Numbered from the stretch's first letter, positions 18,548 to 29,767 are shown. The stretch is DNA of 64,000 nt from Streptomyces asiaticus (GCF_018138715.1 NZ_JAGSHX010000001.1:62001-126000); one strand, 5' to 3'. Notes: generated by a model from the letters alone, not told the origin. Numbers and translations are program-made.

Positions 18548-19606
18548 TCACCCCACTGTACGACCGCTGGCCAGCCGGTCCAGGGTCGCCGCGGCCTCGG
18601 CCATGATCCGGTCCACCAGCTCCGCGCAGGACGGCAGATCCTCGATCACCCCGGCCACCTGACCGGAGGCCATCACCCCCGTGTCGGTGCGGCCGTCCAC
18701 CATCGACGCCTTCAGCAGCATCGGGGTGGTGGCGGCCAGCAGCACCTGGCTCCAGGTGAGGTCCTTGCCGTGCCGCATCGCCAGCCCGTCGCGCACCATC
18801 CGCGGCCAGCTCAGCCCGGCCAGCCGCCGGAACGCGGCCGCGTGGCGGACGGCGCGCAGGAGCGCGGCGGCGCGGCCGGAGCGCTCGAGGGAGTCGACCA
18901 GCTCGCTGCGGAGCATCCGGTGGGGGAGTCCGTCCACCGCCGTGGTGACGGTGACGTCGGTGACCGCCGCCGCCAGATAGCGCGCCTTCACCGCGTCGGG
19001 GACCGTGCTGTCGGAGGTGAGCAGGAAGCGGGTGCCCATGGCGATCCCCGCCGCTCCGTAGGCGAGCGCGGCCGCCAGCCCCCGTCCGTCGTGGAAGCCG
19101 CCCGCGGCCACGACCGGGATGTCCACCGCGTCCACGACCTGGGGGAGCAGCACGGTGGTGGCCACCTGCCCGGTGTGACCACCGCCCTCGGCACCCTGCA
19201 CCACCACCGCGTCCGCGCCCCAGCCCGCCACTTTCTCCGCGTGGCGCCGGGCGCCCACGGACGGGATGACCACCACGCCCGCGTCCTTCAGCCGGTCGAT
19301 CAGCTCACGCCTGGGGGCCAGCGCGAACGAGGCGACCCGTACCCCCTCCTCGACGATGATCCGCACCCGCTCCCCGGCGTCCCCGGCGTCGGCGCGCAGA
19401 TTGACGCCGAAGGGGGCGTCGGTGCGGGCGGCGACCTCGCGCACGGCCGAGCGCAGCCGCTCGGGCGACATGGTCGCGGAGGCCAGGATGCCCAGCGCCC
19501 CGGCGTTCGCCACGGCGGACACCAGCCGGGGCCCGGCCACCCACCCCATGCCCGTCTGGACGATCGGATGGCGCACCCCGACGAGCCGGGTCAGCGGGGT
19601 GTCCAT
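18548..19606 (-). CDS. ipdC: FMN-dependent oxidoreductase IpdC (nitronate monooxygenase-like)
   Basis: 352 residues, an FMN TIM barrel of the nitronate monooxygenase/2-nitropropane dioxygenase superfamily. Motifs: GVRHPIVQTGMGWVAGP, VVVQGAEGGGHTGQ, PVVAAGGFHDGRGLAAALAY and GIAMGTRFL. In Mycobacterium the gene in this position after ipdA-ipdB is IpdC, which acts on 5-hydroxy-HIC-CoA during breakdown of the steroid C/D-ring propionate (HIP). The identical gene order supports that name here. The ATG at 19606 overlaps the ipdB stop by ATGA. An upstream in-frame extension to 19837 runs inside ipdB and is rejected. It is the last gene of the four-gene operon. The product could still act on another substrate. 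Confidence 0.8.
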   Translation of the reverse strand: MDTPLTRLVGVRHPIVQTGMGWVAGPRLVSAVANAGALGILASATMSPERLRSAVREVAARTDAPFGVNLRADAGDAGERVRIIVEEGVRVASFALAPRRELIDRLKDAGVVVIPSVGARRHAEKVAGWGADAVVVQGAEGGGHTGQVATTVLLPQVVDAVDIPVVAAGGFHDGRGLAAALAYGAAGIAMGTRFLLTSDSTVPDAVKARYLAAAVTDVTVTTAVDGLPHRMLRSELVDSLERSGRAAALLRAVRHAAAFRRLAGLSWPRMVRDGLAMRHGKDLTWSQVLLAATTPMLLKASMVDGRTDTGVMASGQVAGVIEDLPSCAELVDRIMAEAAATLDRLASGRTVG

Positions 19607-20361
19607 CAGGACGGCACCTCCCGCTCGCGGGCCCCCTCCGGGTCGATGACCTCCCGGATCAGCCGCAGCTCGGCGGGGGTCGGCTCCCGGGTGGACGGGA
19701 CGTCGTCGGCGATGTCGAGGGGGAAGCCGGTGGCTTCCCGCACCGCCTCGGCGGTCACCCCCGGATGCAGGGACCGCACCCGCAGGGTGCGGTCGGGCGT
19801 GGCGAAGTCGAGGACCGCCAGATCGGTCACCACACACCGGAGGTCATGGAAGCGGGTGGCGGCCGGCCCCGCGGCCGCCGCCCGGTCGTGACCCACCCCG
19901 CACACCATGTCGACGCGCTCGACGAAGACCCGCCGCGAGTGCCGGGGGACCCAGTAACTCGTGGGGTTGTTCAGCGTGTTGACCGGTGCTCCCCGCACCC
20001 CCAGCAGCTGCCGTTTGGGCCGCTTCCAGTCGCCGATGCAGCTGATGTTCTGGTTGCCGTGGCGGTCGAGCTGGCTCGCGCCCATCATCACATGCCGCCG
20101 GCCGCCGGTGACCAGCGCCAGATGCGCCCGGTACGGCAGCCACCCCTCCACCACCTCGGGACCGCCCACCTCCGGATCGCCGTACACGATCATCGCCTCG
20201 CCGTCCGTCAGCATCAGCCCGGGCGCGAAGGTTCGCTTGGCCAGCCGGGCGCCGATCCTGGGCACCGCGCCCATCGGGGCGGCCAGGATCTCCCCGTCGC
20301 CCCGCCAAGCCTCGGCACAGGCCACCACGCAGTACTCGGCCCGGGTCACCCCTCCGGTCAT
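19606..20361 (-). CDS. ipdB: CoA-transferase-family beta subunit IpdB
   Basis: 251 residues of the class I CoA-transferase beta fold (MLTDGEAMIVYGDP, HVMMGASQLDRHGNQNISCI, then a Val-Asp-rich C-terminus). In mycobacteria IpdAB is a CoA-dependent hydrolase that opens the last ring of the steroid nucleus (COCHEA-CoA), not a true CoA-transferase. Subunit pairing and gene order match. The ATG at 20361 overlaps the ipdA stop by ATGA. The frame is open to 20445, but that part lies within ipdA. The stop overlaps the ipdC start, so translation of all three is coupled. Confidence 0.82.
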   Translation of the reverse strand: MTGGVTRAEYCVVACAEAWRGDGEILAAPMGAVPRIGARLAKRTFAPGLMLTDGEAMIVYGDPEVGGPEVVEGWLPYRAHLALVTGGRRHVMMGASQLDRHGNQNISCIGDWKRPKRQLLGVRGAPVNTLNNPTSYWVPRHSRRVFVERVDMVCGVGHDRAAAAGPAATRFHDLRCVVTDLAVLDFATPDRTLRVRSLHPGVTAEAVREATGFPLDIADDVPSTREPTPAELRLIREVIDPEGAREREVPS

Positions 20362-21221
20362 ATGCCCTCCCTCCCGAACGCCGCCACCGCGGCCCGGTAC
20401 CGCTCCTCGTCCCCGGACAGAAACCGCCTCGTGAACTCCCGCCACGCCTCCGGGTCGGCGGCGGCCTTGGCGTACGCGCTCTGGAACGCCTCGTCCCGTC
20501 CGTAGTCGGGGACGCAGGAGGTGAAGTGCGCGCCGCCCGGGGTCTCGATCACACCGGTCACCGCATGCCGCTTGACCAGCAGCGTCTGCGGGCCGCCCGC
20601 GTCCGCGAACTCGGCGGTGGCGACGACGCGTTCACAGCAGAGATACGCCTCGGCGGCCGCCTCGCAGAACAGGTCGTCGAAGTACGGATCGGGCCCGAGG
20701 TACTGACCGTTGCCCTGTGCGTCCGCCCGGTTGAGGTGCACCAGCGCCACGTCCAGCCGCAGCGCGGGCACCGCCATCAGCTCCTCACCGTCCTCGTACG
20801 GCGATGTCACCGTCCGCAGCCCGGGGTTGACCGTCATCACGTCCGAGCCGAGGCCCGCGCGGACGGGCAGGAACGGCAGCCGGTGCACGGCGGCGGTCAG
20901 CCCCCACATCATCATCGACTCGTCCAGCTCGGTCAGTTCGATGTCCCCCCGCTCGCGCGCCGCCCGGAAGTGCGGCTCCAGGGGGATCGAGTCGAGCGTC
21001 GCGAACGCCGTCACCAGCTTGCGGACCTTCCCGGCGGCGGTCAGCAGTCCGACGTCGGGGCCGCCGAAGGAGACCACGGTCAGATCGGTGACCTCCGACC
21101 GCAGCAGGGCGCGGACCAGCGCCATGGGCTTGCGCCGCGACCCCCAGCCGCCGATGCCGACCGTCATACCGCTGCGGATCCGGCCGACGGCCTCCTCGGC
21201 CGTCATCGTCTTGTCGGCCAA
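20358..21221 (-). CDS. ipdA: CoA-transferase-family alpha subunit IpdA
   Basis: 287 residues of the class I CoA-transferase alpha fold (GMTVGIGGWGSRRKPMALV, LTVVSFGGPDVGLLTAAGKV, DVALVHLNRADAQGNGQYLG). It pairs with IpdB to hydrolyse the last ring of HIP-derived CoA intermediates in the mycobacterial scheme. The first codon is probably TTG at 21221, six bases after the echA20 stop with GGAAGGGG upstream. An ATG at 21206 would drop five residues. The EchA20-IpdA-IpdB-IpdC order equals M. tuberculosis Rv3550-Rv3553. Confidence 0.82.
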   Translation of the reverse strand: MADKTMTAEEAVGRIRSGMTVGIGGWGSRRKPMALVRALLRSEVTDLTVVSFGGPDVGLLTAAGKVRKLVTAFATLDSIPLEPHFRAARERGDIELTELDESMMMWGLTAAVHRLPFLPVRAGLGSDVMTVNPGLRTVTSPYEDGEELMAVPALRLDVALVHLNRADAQGNGQYLGPDPYFDDLFCEAAAEAYLCCERVVATAEFADAGGPQTLLVKRHAVTGVIETPGGAHFTSCVPDYGRDEAFQSAYAKAAADPEAWREFTRRFLSGDEERYRAAVAAFGREGI

Positions 21222-21227
21222 AGCCGC

Positions 21228-21983
21228 TCACCCCTTCCCGGTGCTCCTGGCGACGAACGCGTCGCGGTGCCCGTCGGACAGGCCCGCCAGATTGGCCTCG
21301 AAGGTGAAGCCCTGCTCGAAGCGGTAGCTCCGGCGCACATCGACCGGATCGATGCCGTTGACGGCCGCCTTCGCCAGCCGCAGCAGCGCACCGTCCTTGG
21401 CGGCGATCTCACCGGCCAGCTCCAGTGCCGCCTCCCGCAGCCCGGCGCGCGGCACGACCCGCCACACCGAGCCATGGCGGTGCAGCTCCTCGGCGGTCGC
21501 GGTGCGCGCGGTGTAGTACAGCGCGCGCATCAGATGCGGCGGGACCAGCCGCGCCAGATGGGTGGCCGCGCCCAGCGCGCCGCGGTCCAGCTCGGGCAGG
21601 CCGAACGTGGCGTCCTCAGCGGCCACGATCGCGTCGGCGTTCCCGACCAGACCGATGCCACCGCCCAGGCAGAAGCCGTGGACGGCGGCGACGACCGGGA
21701 CCGGGCAGTCGTAGACGGCGGCGAACGCCTCGGCACATCCGTGGTTGGCGCCGATGAGCGCCGAATGGCCCTCGGCCGCCTGGATCTCCTTGATGTCCAC
21801 GCCCGCGTTGAAGCCCCGGCCCTCGGCGGCCAGCACCACACAGCGCGCCGACGGGTCGGCGCCCGCGGTGCGCAGCGCGTCGGCCAGCTCGTACCAGCCC
21901 CGCACGGGCAGGGCGTTGACGGGGGGGAAGTCCATGGTGACCAGTCGGACACCGGCCGCGGGGGCGGAGGTGGAGACACCCAT
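21228..21983 (-). CDS. echA20: Enoyl-CoA hydratase/isomerase-family ring hydrolase EchA20
   Basis: 251 residues of the crotonase fold. The oxyanion-hole segments are RGFNAGVDIKEIQ and HGFCLGGGIGLVGNADAIVA, and FGLPELDRGALGAATHLARL is close to the HIP-pathway branch. In Mycobacterium EchA20 hydrolytically opens ring D of the CoA thioester (HIEC-CoA). I chose the ATG at 21983. The upstream ATG at 22013 lies inside the 38-bp palindrome and has no ribosome site. It is first in the echA20-ipdA-ipdB-ipdC operon and diverges from the SDR gene at 22063. Confidence 0.82.
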   Translation of the reverse strand: MGVSTSAPAAGVRLVTMDFPPVNALPVRGWYELADALRTAGADPSARCVVLAAEGRGFNAGVDIKEIQAAEGHSALIGANHGCAEAFAAVYDCPVPVVAAVHGFCLGGGIGLVGNADAIVAAEDATFGLPELDRGALGAATHLARLVPPHLMRALYYTARTATAEELHRHGSVWRVVPRAGLREAALELAGEIAAKDGALLRLAKAAVNGIDPVDVRRSYRFEQGFTFEANLAGLSDGHRDAFVARSTGKG

Positions 21984-21994
21984 GAGCAGATCCG

Positions 21995-22032
21995 CTACCT
22001 TTCCACCAAACATTTGTTAGGTGAGAAGGTAG
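21995..22032. promoter_or_regulatory. 38-bp imperfect palindrome, probable operator of the divergent ring-degradation operons
   Basis: Bases 21995-22032 pair in 15 of 19 symmetrical positions about a centre at 22013.5. The outer arms CTACCTT / AAGGTAG are perfect and the inner arms ACCAAAC / GTTAGGT match in six of seven. It sits between the starts of echA20 (-) and the SDR gene (+). Size and symmetry fit a TetR-family dimer or pair-of-dimers site. No TetR gene is in this cluster, so the regulator would be encoded elsewhere. Confidence 0.75.
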
Positions 22033-22062
22033 CAGCGCTCATCGCGCAGCGGGAGGTGTCTT

Positions 22063-22878
22063 GTGGCCGTCACCATCGATCTCGCCGGGCGCGTCGCCGT
22101 GGTCACCGGCGGCACGCGCGGCGTCGGAGCGGGGATCACCCGGGCCCTGCTCACCGCCGGGGCCGAGGTGGTGATCTGTGCGCGCCGCGCGCCCGAGAAA
22201 CCCATCGAGGTGGACGGGCGCACGGCGCGCTTCGAATCGCTCGACATCCGGGACGTGGACGCGGTCGCCGCGTTCTTCGCCCGGCTGCGCCGCTCCCACG
22301 GGCGGCTCGACCTGCTGGTCAACAACGCCGGGGGAAGCCCCTACGGGCTGATCGCCGAGGCCGGGCAGCGGCGCGCGGCCCGCGTCGTCGAACTCAATCT
22401 GATCGCTCCCATGACCGTCTCCCTGAGCGCGTACGAGCTGATGCGCCAACAGGAGGGCGGTGGCTCGATCGTGATGATCGGCAGCGTCAGCGGCACCCGG
22501 CCGTCCCCCGGCACCGGACCCTATGGAGCCGCCAAGGCGGGCCTGGAGAACCTGGCCCGCACCCTGGCCGTGGAGTGGGCCCCCGCGGTTCGGGTCAACA
22601 CGCTCGTGCTCGGCATGGTCCGCACCGAACTGTCGCATCTGCACTACGGGGACGAGGAGGGCATCGCCGCCGTCGGCCGGACCGTGCCGCTCGGGCGGAT
22701 GGCCGAGCCCGTCGAGGCCGGAGACGCCTGTGTGTTCCTCGCCTCCGGGCTGGCCGGGTACATCAGCGGCGCCAGCATCGCCATCCACGGAGGCGGGGAG
22801 CGCCCCGCGTTCCTCGACGCCGCCAACGTCAACCAGCCGGCCCCCGGCACCGGCCGGGCAGAACCACGGGAGGACTGA
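22063..22878 (+). CDS. Short-chain dehydrogenase/reductase (Rv3549c-like position)
   Basis: 271 residues, classical SDR. The cofactor motif is VAVVTGGTRGVGAGITRALL, the NNAG motif is LLVNNAGGSPYGL, and the catalytic Tyr-Lys is in GPYGAAKAGLENLA with Ser in IGSVSGTRPSPG. The GTG at 22063 has GGGAGG with six bases of spacing. In M. tuberculosis two SDR genes (Rv3548c, Rv3549c) diverge from echA20-ipdABC. This gene and the next reproduce that. A role in oxidising or reducing a hydroxyacyl-CoA of the ring-degradation pathway is inferred from position only. Confidence 0.8.
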   Translation: MAVTIDLAGRVAVVTGGTRGVGAGITRALLTAGAEVVICARRAPEKPIEVDGRTARFESLDIRDVDAVAAFFARLRRSHGRLDLLVNNAGGSPYGLIAEAGQRRAARVVELNLIAPMTVSLSAYELMRQQEGGGSIVMIGSVSGTRPSPGTGPYGAAKAGLENLARTLAVEWAPAVRVNTLVLGMVRTELSHLHYGDEEGIAAVGRTVPLGRMAEPVEAGDACVFLASGLAGYISGASIAIHGGGERPAFLDAANVNQPAPGTGRAEPRED

Positions 22879-22879
22879 G

Positions 22880-23794
22880 ATGAGCGGACTGTGCGACGGG
22901 CGCGTCACCGTCGTCACCGGAGCGGGCCGCGGCCTCGGGCGGGCGCATGCGCTCGCCCTCGCCGCCGAGGGCGCGAAGGTCGTCGTCAACGACCTCGGCG
23001 TGGCCCCGGACGGCGCCGGGGCGTCGGAGGGCCCGGCCCAGCGGGTCGTCGAGGAGATCCGGGCCGCGGGCGGGGAGGCGGTGGCGCACGGCGGCGACAT
23101 CGCCACCACCGACGGCGCCGCCTCCCTCGTGGCCACCGCCCTCGAGACCTACGGCCGGCTCGACACCCTCGTCAACAACGCCGGATTCCTGCGCGACCGC
23201 ATGCTCGTCAACCTCGGCGAGGACGAGTGGGACGCGGTGATCCGCGTCCACCTCAAGGGCCACTTCCTGCCGCTGCGGCACGCCGCCGCCCACTGGCGCG
23301 CCGAGGCCAAGGCGGGCCGCACCCCGGTCGCCCGGGTGGTCAACACCAGTTCCGGGGCCGGGCTGCTGGGCAGCGTCGGACAGGGCAACTACTCCGCGGC
23401 CAAGGCCGGTATCCTCGGCCTGACCTCGGTGGCCGCCGCCGAACTCGGCCGCTACGGCGTCCAGGTCAACGCCATCGCCCCGGCGGCCCGTACCCGGATG
23501 ACGGAGACGACGTTCGCCGGTGACATGGCCGCACCGGAAGACCCCGCCGCCTTCGACGCGATGGCCCCCGCGAATGTCTCACCGCTCGTCGTCTGGCTCG
23601 GCTCGGCCGCCTGCGCCGGGGTCACGGGCCGGGTCTTCGAGGCCGAGGCCGGGCGGATCACCGTCATGGAGGGCTGGCGGCCGGGCCCCACCGCCGACAA
23701 GGGCGCCCGCTGGACACCGGCGGAGGCGGGCGAGGCCACGCGGAAACTCCTCGCCGGGGCCGAACCGCCGGGGCCGGTGTACGGGGCGACCTGA
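22880..23794 (+). CDS. Short-chain dehydrogenase/reductase (Rv3548c-like position)
   Basis: 304 residues, an SDR related to the peroxisomal multifunctional 3-hydroxyacyl-CoA dehydrogenase group. The cofactor motif is VTVVTGAGRGLGRAHALALA. The adjoining KVVVNDLGVAPDGAG loop is typical of that group. The catalytic Ser is in NTSSGAGLLGSVGQGN, with YSAAKAG after it. The ATG at 22880 follows GGAGG and lies two bases after the stop of the previous SDR, so the two are coupled. The length equals what I recall for Rv3548c. It is the last gene on this side of the divergent HIP-type cluster. Confidence 0.8.
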   Translation: MSGLCDGRVTVVTGAGRGLGRAHALALAAEGAKVVVNDLGVAPDGAGASEGPAQRVVEEIRAAGGEAVAHGGDIATTDGAASLVATALETYGRLDTLVNNAGFLRDRMLVNLGEDEWDAVIRVHLKGHFLPLRHAAAHWRAEAKAGRTPVARVVNTSSGAGLLGSVGQGNYSAAKAGILGLTSVAAAELGRYGVQVNAIAPAARTRMTETTFAGDMAAPEDPAAFDAMAPANVSPLVVWLGSAACAGVTGRVFEAEAGRITVMEGWRPGPTADKGARWTPAEAGEATRKLLAGAEPPGPVYGAT

Positions 23795-23952
23795 CGGGCC
23801 GTCCGGCCCCTGTGGGGTGGGGAAAACCCCCGGACGGGACGGGCGGCAGCGGGATGGGAGCCCGGTATGCCGCGACGGCACGATGATCCGCGAACGGCAC
23901 AGGGGAACAAGGCAAGGAGCGGGTTCGTGGGAGTTCGGGCCAGGGTCTGTCG

Positions 23953-24122
23953 TCAAAGGGGGCGCCCGGCCGCGAGCAGGGGGCACCTCCCAGCGGTAGC
24001 TGGGGGAGGCCGGTGCGGTCGATCGCAAGGCGGAGCGTCGCCCTCGTACCGGGCGTACTCGGGTGATGCGACAACGCGGCGAGCGGCCGTGCCAGGCGTC
24101 GGGAGCAGGGCGTCCCCTTTGA
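23953..24122. mobile_element. 170-bp MITE-like repeat with 15-bp terminal inverted repeats
   Basis: The ends are inverted repeats matching at 14 of 15 positions: TCAAAGGGGGCGCCC at 23953-23967 and GGGCGTCCCCTTTGA at 24108-24122. Inside is a hairpin (CACCTCCCAGC...GCTGGGGGAGG, about 23984-24009). No coding capacity is visible. The internal text resembles a repeat I remember from between genes in the S. hygroscopicus/violaceusniger group, but copy number was not tested. No clear target duplication is visible, and no second copy occurs in this window. Confidence 0.6.
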
Positions 24123-24314
24123 GGCGGTGACCCACCGCTCCGCGCCCGCCGAGATCGGCCGCAGGATCCTCGCCCCGCTGGGGCTGAAGGACACCTCCTT
24201 CCCGGTGACCTGGCCGCCACCGTCTACGACCTCGCCGCGGAGCTCAGGGGCGAGGCGCCCGTGCCGCGGAGCAAGGGGCTGCTGAAGGCACAGACGGCGG
24301 TCCTGTGCGACTGA
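24121..24314 (+). pseudogene. Remnant of a serine hydrolase (beta-lactamase/D-Ala-D-Ala carboxypeptidase family)
   Basis: Frame 1 from 24121 reads EAVTHRSAPAEIGRRILAPL then GLKDTSFP, a segment typical of class C beta-lactamase-like serine hydrolases just after the Tyr-x-Asn region. Near 24205 the reading shifts to another frame that continues LAATVYDLAAELRGEA and ends ...AVLCD at the TGA 24312-24314. The N-terminal two thirds, including the SxxK motif, are absent, and the region between the two pieces seems deleted. The remnant starts exactly at the right end of the MITE-like repeat. The second piece is less certain than the first. Confidence 0.55.
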
Positions 24315-24433
24315 GCCCCGTCCTCCCCCAGGAGGCGTCCGACGGACCGTGCCGCCTGCGGCGGGCCACGCGGCGGAGCCGCACAGGCATGCTGCGGGAA
24401 GGGGCGGGGAGGGGAAAGAACCGCCGGACACCC

Positions 24434-25426
24434 TCAGGAACGGGCCGCCGGGGCGAACTGGGCCAGGACGGCCCGGCGCCCCGCCTCGAGAGCCTCCTCG
24501 AGCAGGGCGCTGTCCGTCTCCAGACGGCTGATGGACGGCGCCGTGGCATCGGGGCGGACCGACAGCACCGCGGGGTCCGTCGGCGATTCCGCGGTGTCGG
24601 TGTCGTAGTCCGCCAGCAGCCGGTCGTCGTCGGCGAGCCGGGCGGGCCGGTTCAGGAAGGCGGCGCGGAACTGCGGGGAGTACTGGCGGAAGGCGACCGC
24701 GGCGACCAGCCGGGAGCCCACCGACGGAGTGGCCCGGAGCGCCGCGTCCCGGACCGGCGGCCTGCTCCGCAGGACGAGGACGTGGGTCGCGCCGTCCCGT
24801 AGCGCCTGGCGGAACGGGATCGACTCGGCCAGGCCCGCGTCGTAGAAGCGGCGCCCGCCTATGGTGACGGGGCCGCCCGCCAGCATCGGCAGCGCGGCGC
24901 TCGCCCGCAGCGCCAGACGGAGGGCGACCTCGTCCGCCAACTCCCCGTGCAGGTCGACCGGTTGGCCGGTCTCGAGATCCGTCGCCAGCGGATGCAAGGC
25001 GAGGGGCGCGGCCAGCACCAAGGCGTAGTCCAGCGGGAATTGGCGGATGTAGACCTCTTCGATCAGGGTCTCGATATCGACCATGGGGCGCCCGCGCAGC
25101 AGATTGCGCTTCCGGATGAGAGCACTGGCGAAACGGGGGTCGGCCCAGCCGCGCAGGCCCTCCGGCCGCGAACTGATCAGCCAGGCCGCCGAGATGGCCC
25201 CCGCCGAGGCCCCGTACACCGCGTCGAACGCGTTCAGCAGCCCCAGCTCATGCACGGCCAGCGCCATACCGGCCGAGATCGTGCCGCGCATCCCGCCGCC
25301 CTCGATCGCCAGCGCCACCCGGTATCCGTCCGCACGCGCCCCGGGGCGGCTGCCCGCCTCCGTCCGGTCGGCGAGGACCTTCATCAGCCGGTGGCGGTCG
25401 AGGCCGCGCTGGGACTGCTCCGTCAC
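24434..25426 (-). CDS. Patatin-like phospholipase family protein
   Basis: 330 residues. The oxyanion-hole glycine motif is EGGGMRGTISAGM, the nucleophile elbow AVYGASAGAISAAW (GxSxG), and the catalytic Asp motif FYDAGLAESIPF (a DAG version of DGG). These make a complete Ser-Asp dyad. A cytoplasmic lipid acyl hydrolase is expected, with no signal peptide or membrane helix. The GTG at 25426 follows AGGGAG with eight bases of spacing. The C-terminus (about 250-330) is helical and acidic. Genes on both sides are unrelated. Confidence 0.85.
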   Translation of the reverse strand: MTEQSQRGLDRHRLMKVLADRTEAGSRPGARADGYRVALAIEGGGMRGTISAGMALAVHELGLLNAFDAVYGASAGAISAAWLISSRPEGLRGWADPRFASALIRKRNLLRGRPMVDIETLIEEVYIRQFPLDYALVLAAPLALHPLATDLETGQPVDLHGELADEVALRLALRASAALPMLAGGPVTIGGRRFYDAGLAESIPFRQALRDGATHVLVLRSRPPVRDAALRATPSVGSRLVAAVAFRQYSPQFRAAFLNRPARLADDDRLLADYDTDTAESPTDPAVLSVRPDATAPSISRLETDSALLEEALEAGRRAVLAQFAPAARS

Positions 25427-25698
25427 TTCTCTTCTCCCTGAGGGGTGATACGGGCTGAAGGGGCCGGTGTCATGGCCGCTACTCGGCCGCGGCCATCAGT
25501 ATGGGCACACAGTCGGCCGGGCGCAGAAGGGTGCTGAAGCGCGAGGCGAGGAGAGGCCCGGCAGCCCCTCGCACCGGAACTCGGCGTCCCCGCCGTACGG
25601 ACGACAACCCGTCATTGAGTACCTTCAGTGCGCTCTTCGCGTAGCATGCGAAAACCAGACAAATGCGTCACATTGCGCGATGGCAGGAGGAACACCGG

Positions 25699-28689
<2,991 letters not shown>

Positions 28690-28801
28690 CGCTCGCTCAC
28701 GGCCCGGACTTCGTACCGCGTCGCTCCTTCGCTTCCGCAAAGCGAGCCGCCGCCCGCGACCGATGGTCCCGGGCGGCGGTCCGCCGCGATCTGGCGAGGA
28801 G

Positions 28802-29767
28802 TTACCGGCGCACGGCGAGCGACACCGCGAAGCGGCCCTCCGCGTCGGTCCACCAGCGCCGCGACTCCATCCCCGCGGCGGCCAGCTCGTCCCGCACCTT
28901 CTCCTCCCGGAACTTGGCGGACACCTCGGTGCGGACCTCCTCCCCGGCCGCGAAGTGCACCGCGAGATCCATGGCGGGAATCTTCGCGGTGAGCTCCTTA
29001 CGGGCCCTCAGCCGCATCTCGATCCACTCCTCCTCGGCGTTCCACACCGCCACGTGGTCGAAGTCGGAGGGGTCGAAGTCGGCGCCCAGCTCGCGGTCGA
29101 GCACCGTCAGCACGTTCTTGTTGAACGCCGCGGTGACGCCCTGGACGTCGTCGTAGGCGGAGACGAGCGTGGCCTCGTCCTTGACCAGGTCGGTGCCGAG
29201 CAGCAGCGCGTCGCCGGGCGCGAGCAGCTCGCTCACCGAGGCGAAGAAGGCGGCGCGCTCGGCCGGCAGCAGATTTCCGATGGTGCCCCCGAGGAAGGCC
29301 AGCAGCCTCGGCCCCGGGGTGTCGTCGGGCAGCGCGAGCCCGTTCATGAAGTCGGCCACCAGCGCGTGCACCATCAGCCGTGGATGCTCGGCCAGCAGGG
29401 CCTCCCCGGCCAGTTCCAGCGCGCTCTCGCTCACGTCGACGGGGACGTAGACGCGTAGATCCGGCAGCGCCCGGATCAGGTGGTGGGTCTTCTCGGAGGA
29501 GCCGGAGCCCAGTTCGATGAGGGTCCGGGCCCCGGTGGCGTCGGCGATCTCCGCCGCGCGGGCGACGAGGATCTCCCGCTCGGCGCGGGTCGGGTAGTAC
29601 TCGGGCAGCCGGGTGATCTCTTCGAAGAGCGCGCTTCCCCGGGCGTCGTAGAACCACTTGGGCGGAAGCTGTTTGGGGGTGCTGGTCAGCCCGTCGGCCA
29701 CATCGGCGCGCAGCGCGGCCGTGGTGGCATCGGCGGGCAGGGTGCGGGTGACGGTGAAGGGGCTCAA
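28802..29767 (-). CDS. egtD: L-histidine N-alpha-methyltransferase EgtD
   Basis: 321 residues, the family's usual length. It trimethylates histidine to hercynine with three S-adenosylmethionines, the first step of ergothioneine synthesis. Features: KQLPPKWFYDARGSALFEEI, LPEYYPTRAEREIL, SAM-binding TLIELGSGSSEKTHHLI, FLGGTIGNL, and WNAEEEWIEMRLRA near the histidine site. The start is a TTG at 29767 preceded by AGGAGG with 7-8 bases of spacing. Its TTGA overlaps the egtC stop. It is the last gene of egtABCD and is followed by a terminator. Confidence 0.92.
   Translation of the reverse strand: MSPFTVTRTLPADATTAALRADVADGLTSTPKQLPPKWFYDARGSALFEEITRLPEYYPTRAEREILVARAAEIADATGARTLIELGSGSSEKTHHLIRALPDLRVYVPVDVSESALELAGEALLAEHPRLMVHALVADFMNGLALPDDTPGPRLLAFLGGTIGNLLPAERAAFFASVSELLAPGDALLLGTDLVKDEATLVSAYDDVQGVTAAFNKNVLTVLDRELGADFDPSDFDHVAVWNAEEEWIEMRLRARKELTAKIPAMDLAVHFAAGEEVRTEVSAKFREEKVRDELAAAGMESRRWWTDAEGRFAVSLAVRR

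Noticed and set aside
22011..22013. ATG at 22013 as start of echA20
   Set aside because: It lies at the centre of the 38-bp palindrome with no ribosome site. The ATG at 21983 starts at the conserved domain.
20526..22883. Plus-strand ORF of 785 codons across ipdA, echA20 and an SDR gene
   Set aside because: It runs across three genes on both strands and through the operator; no domain recognised.
23664..24431. Minus-strand ORF of 255 codons across the MITE-like repeat
   Set aside because: It has no family features, spans the repeat and overlaps the 3' end of the second SDR. The part inside the repeat looks like translated repeat text.
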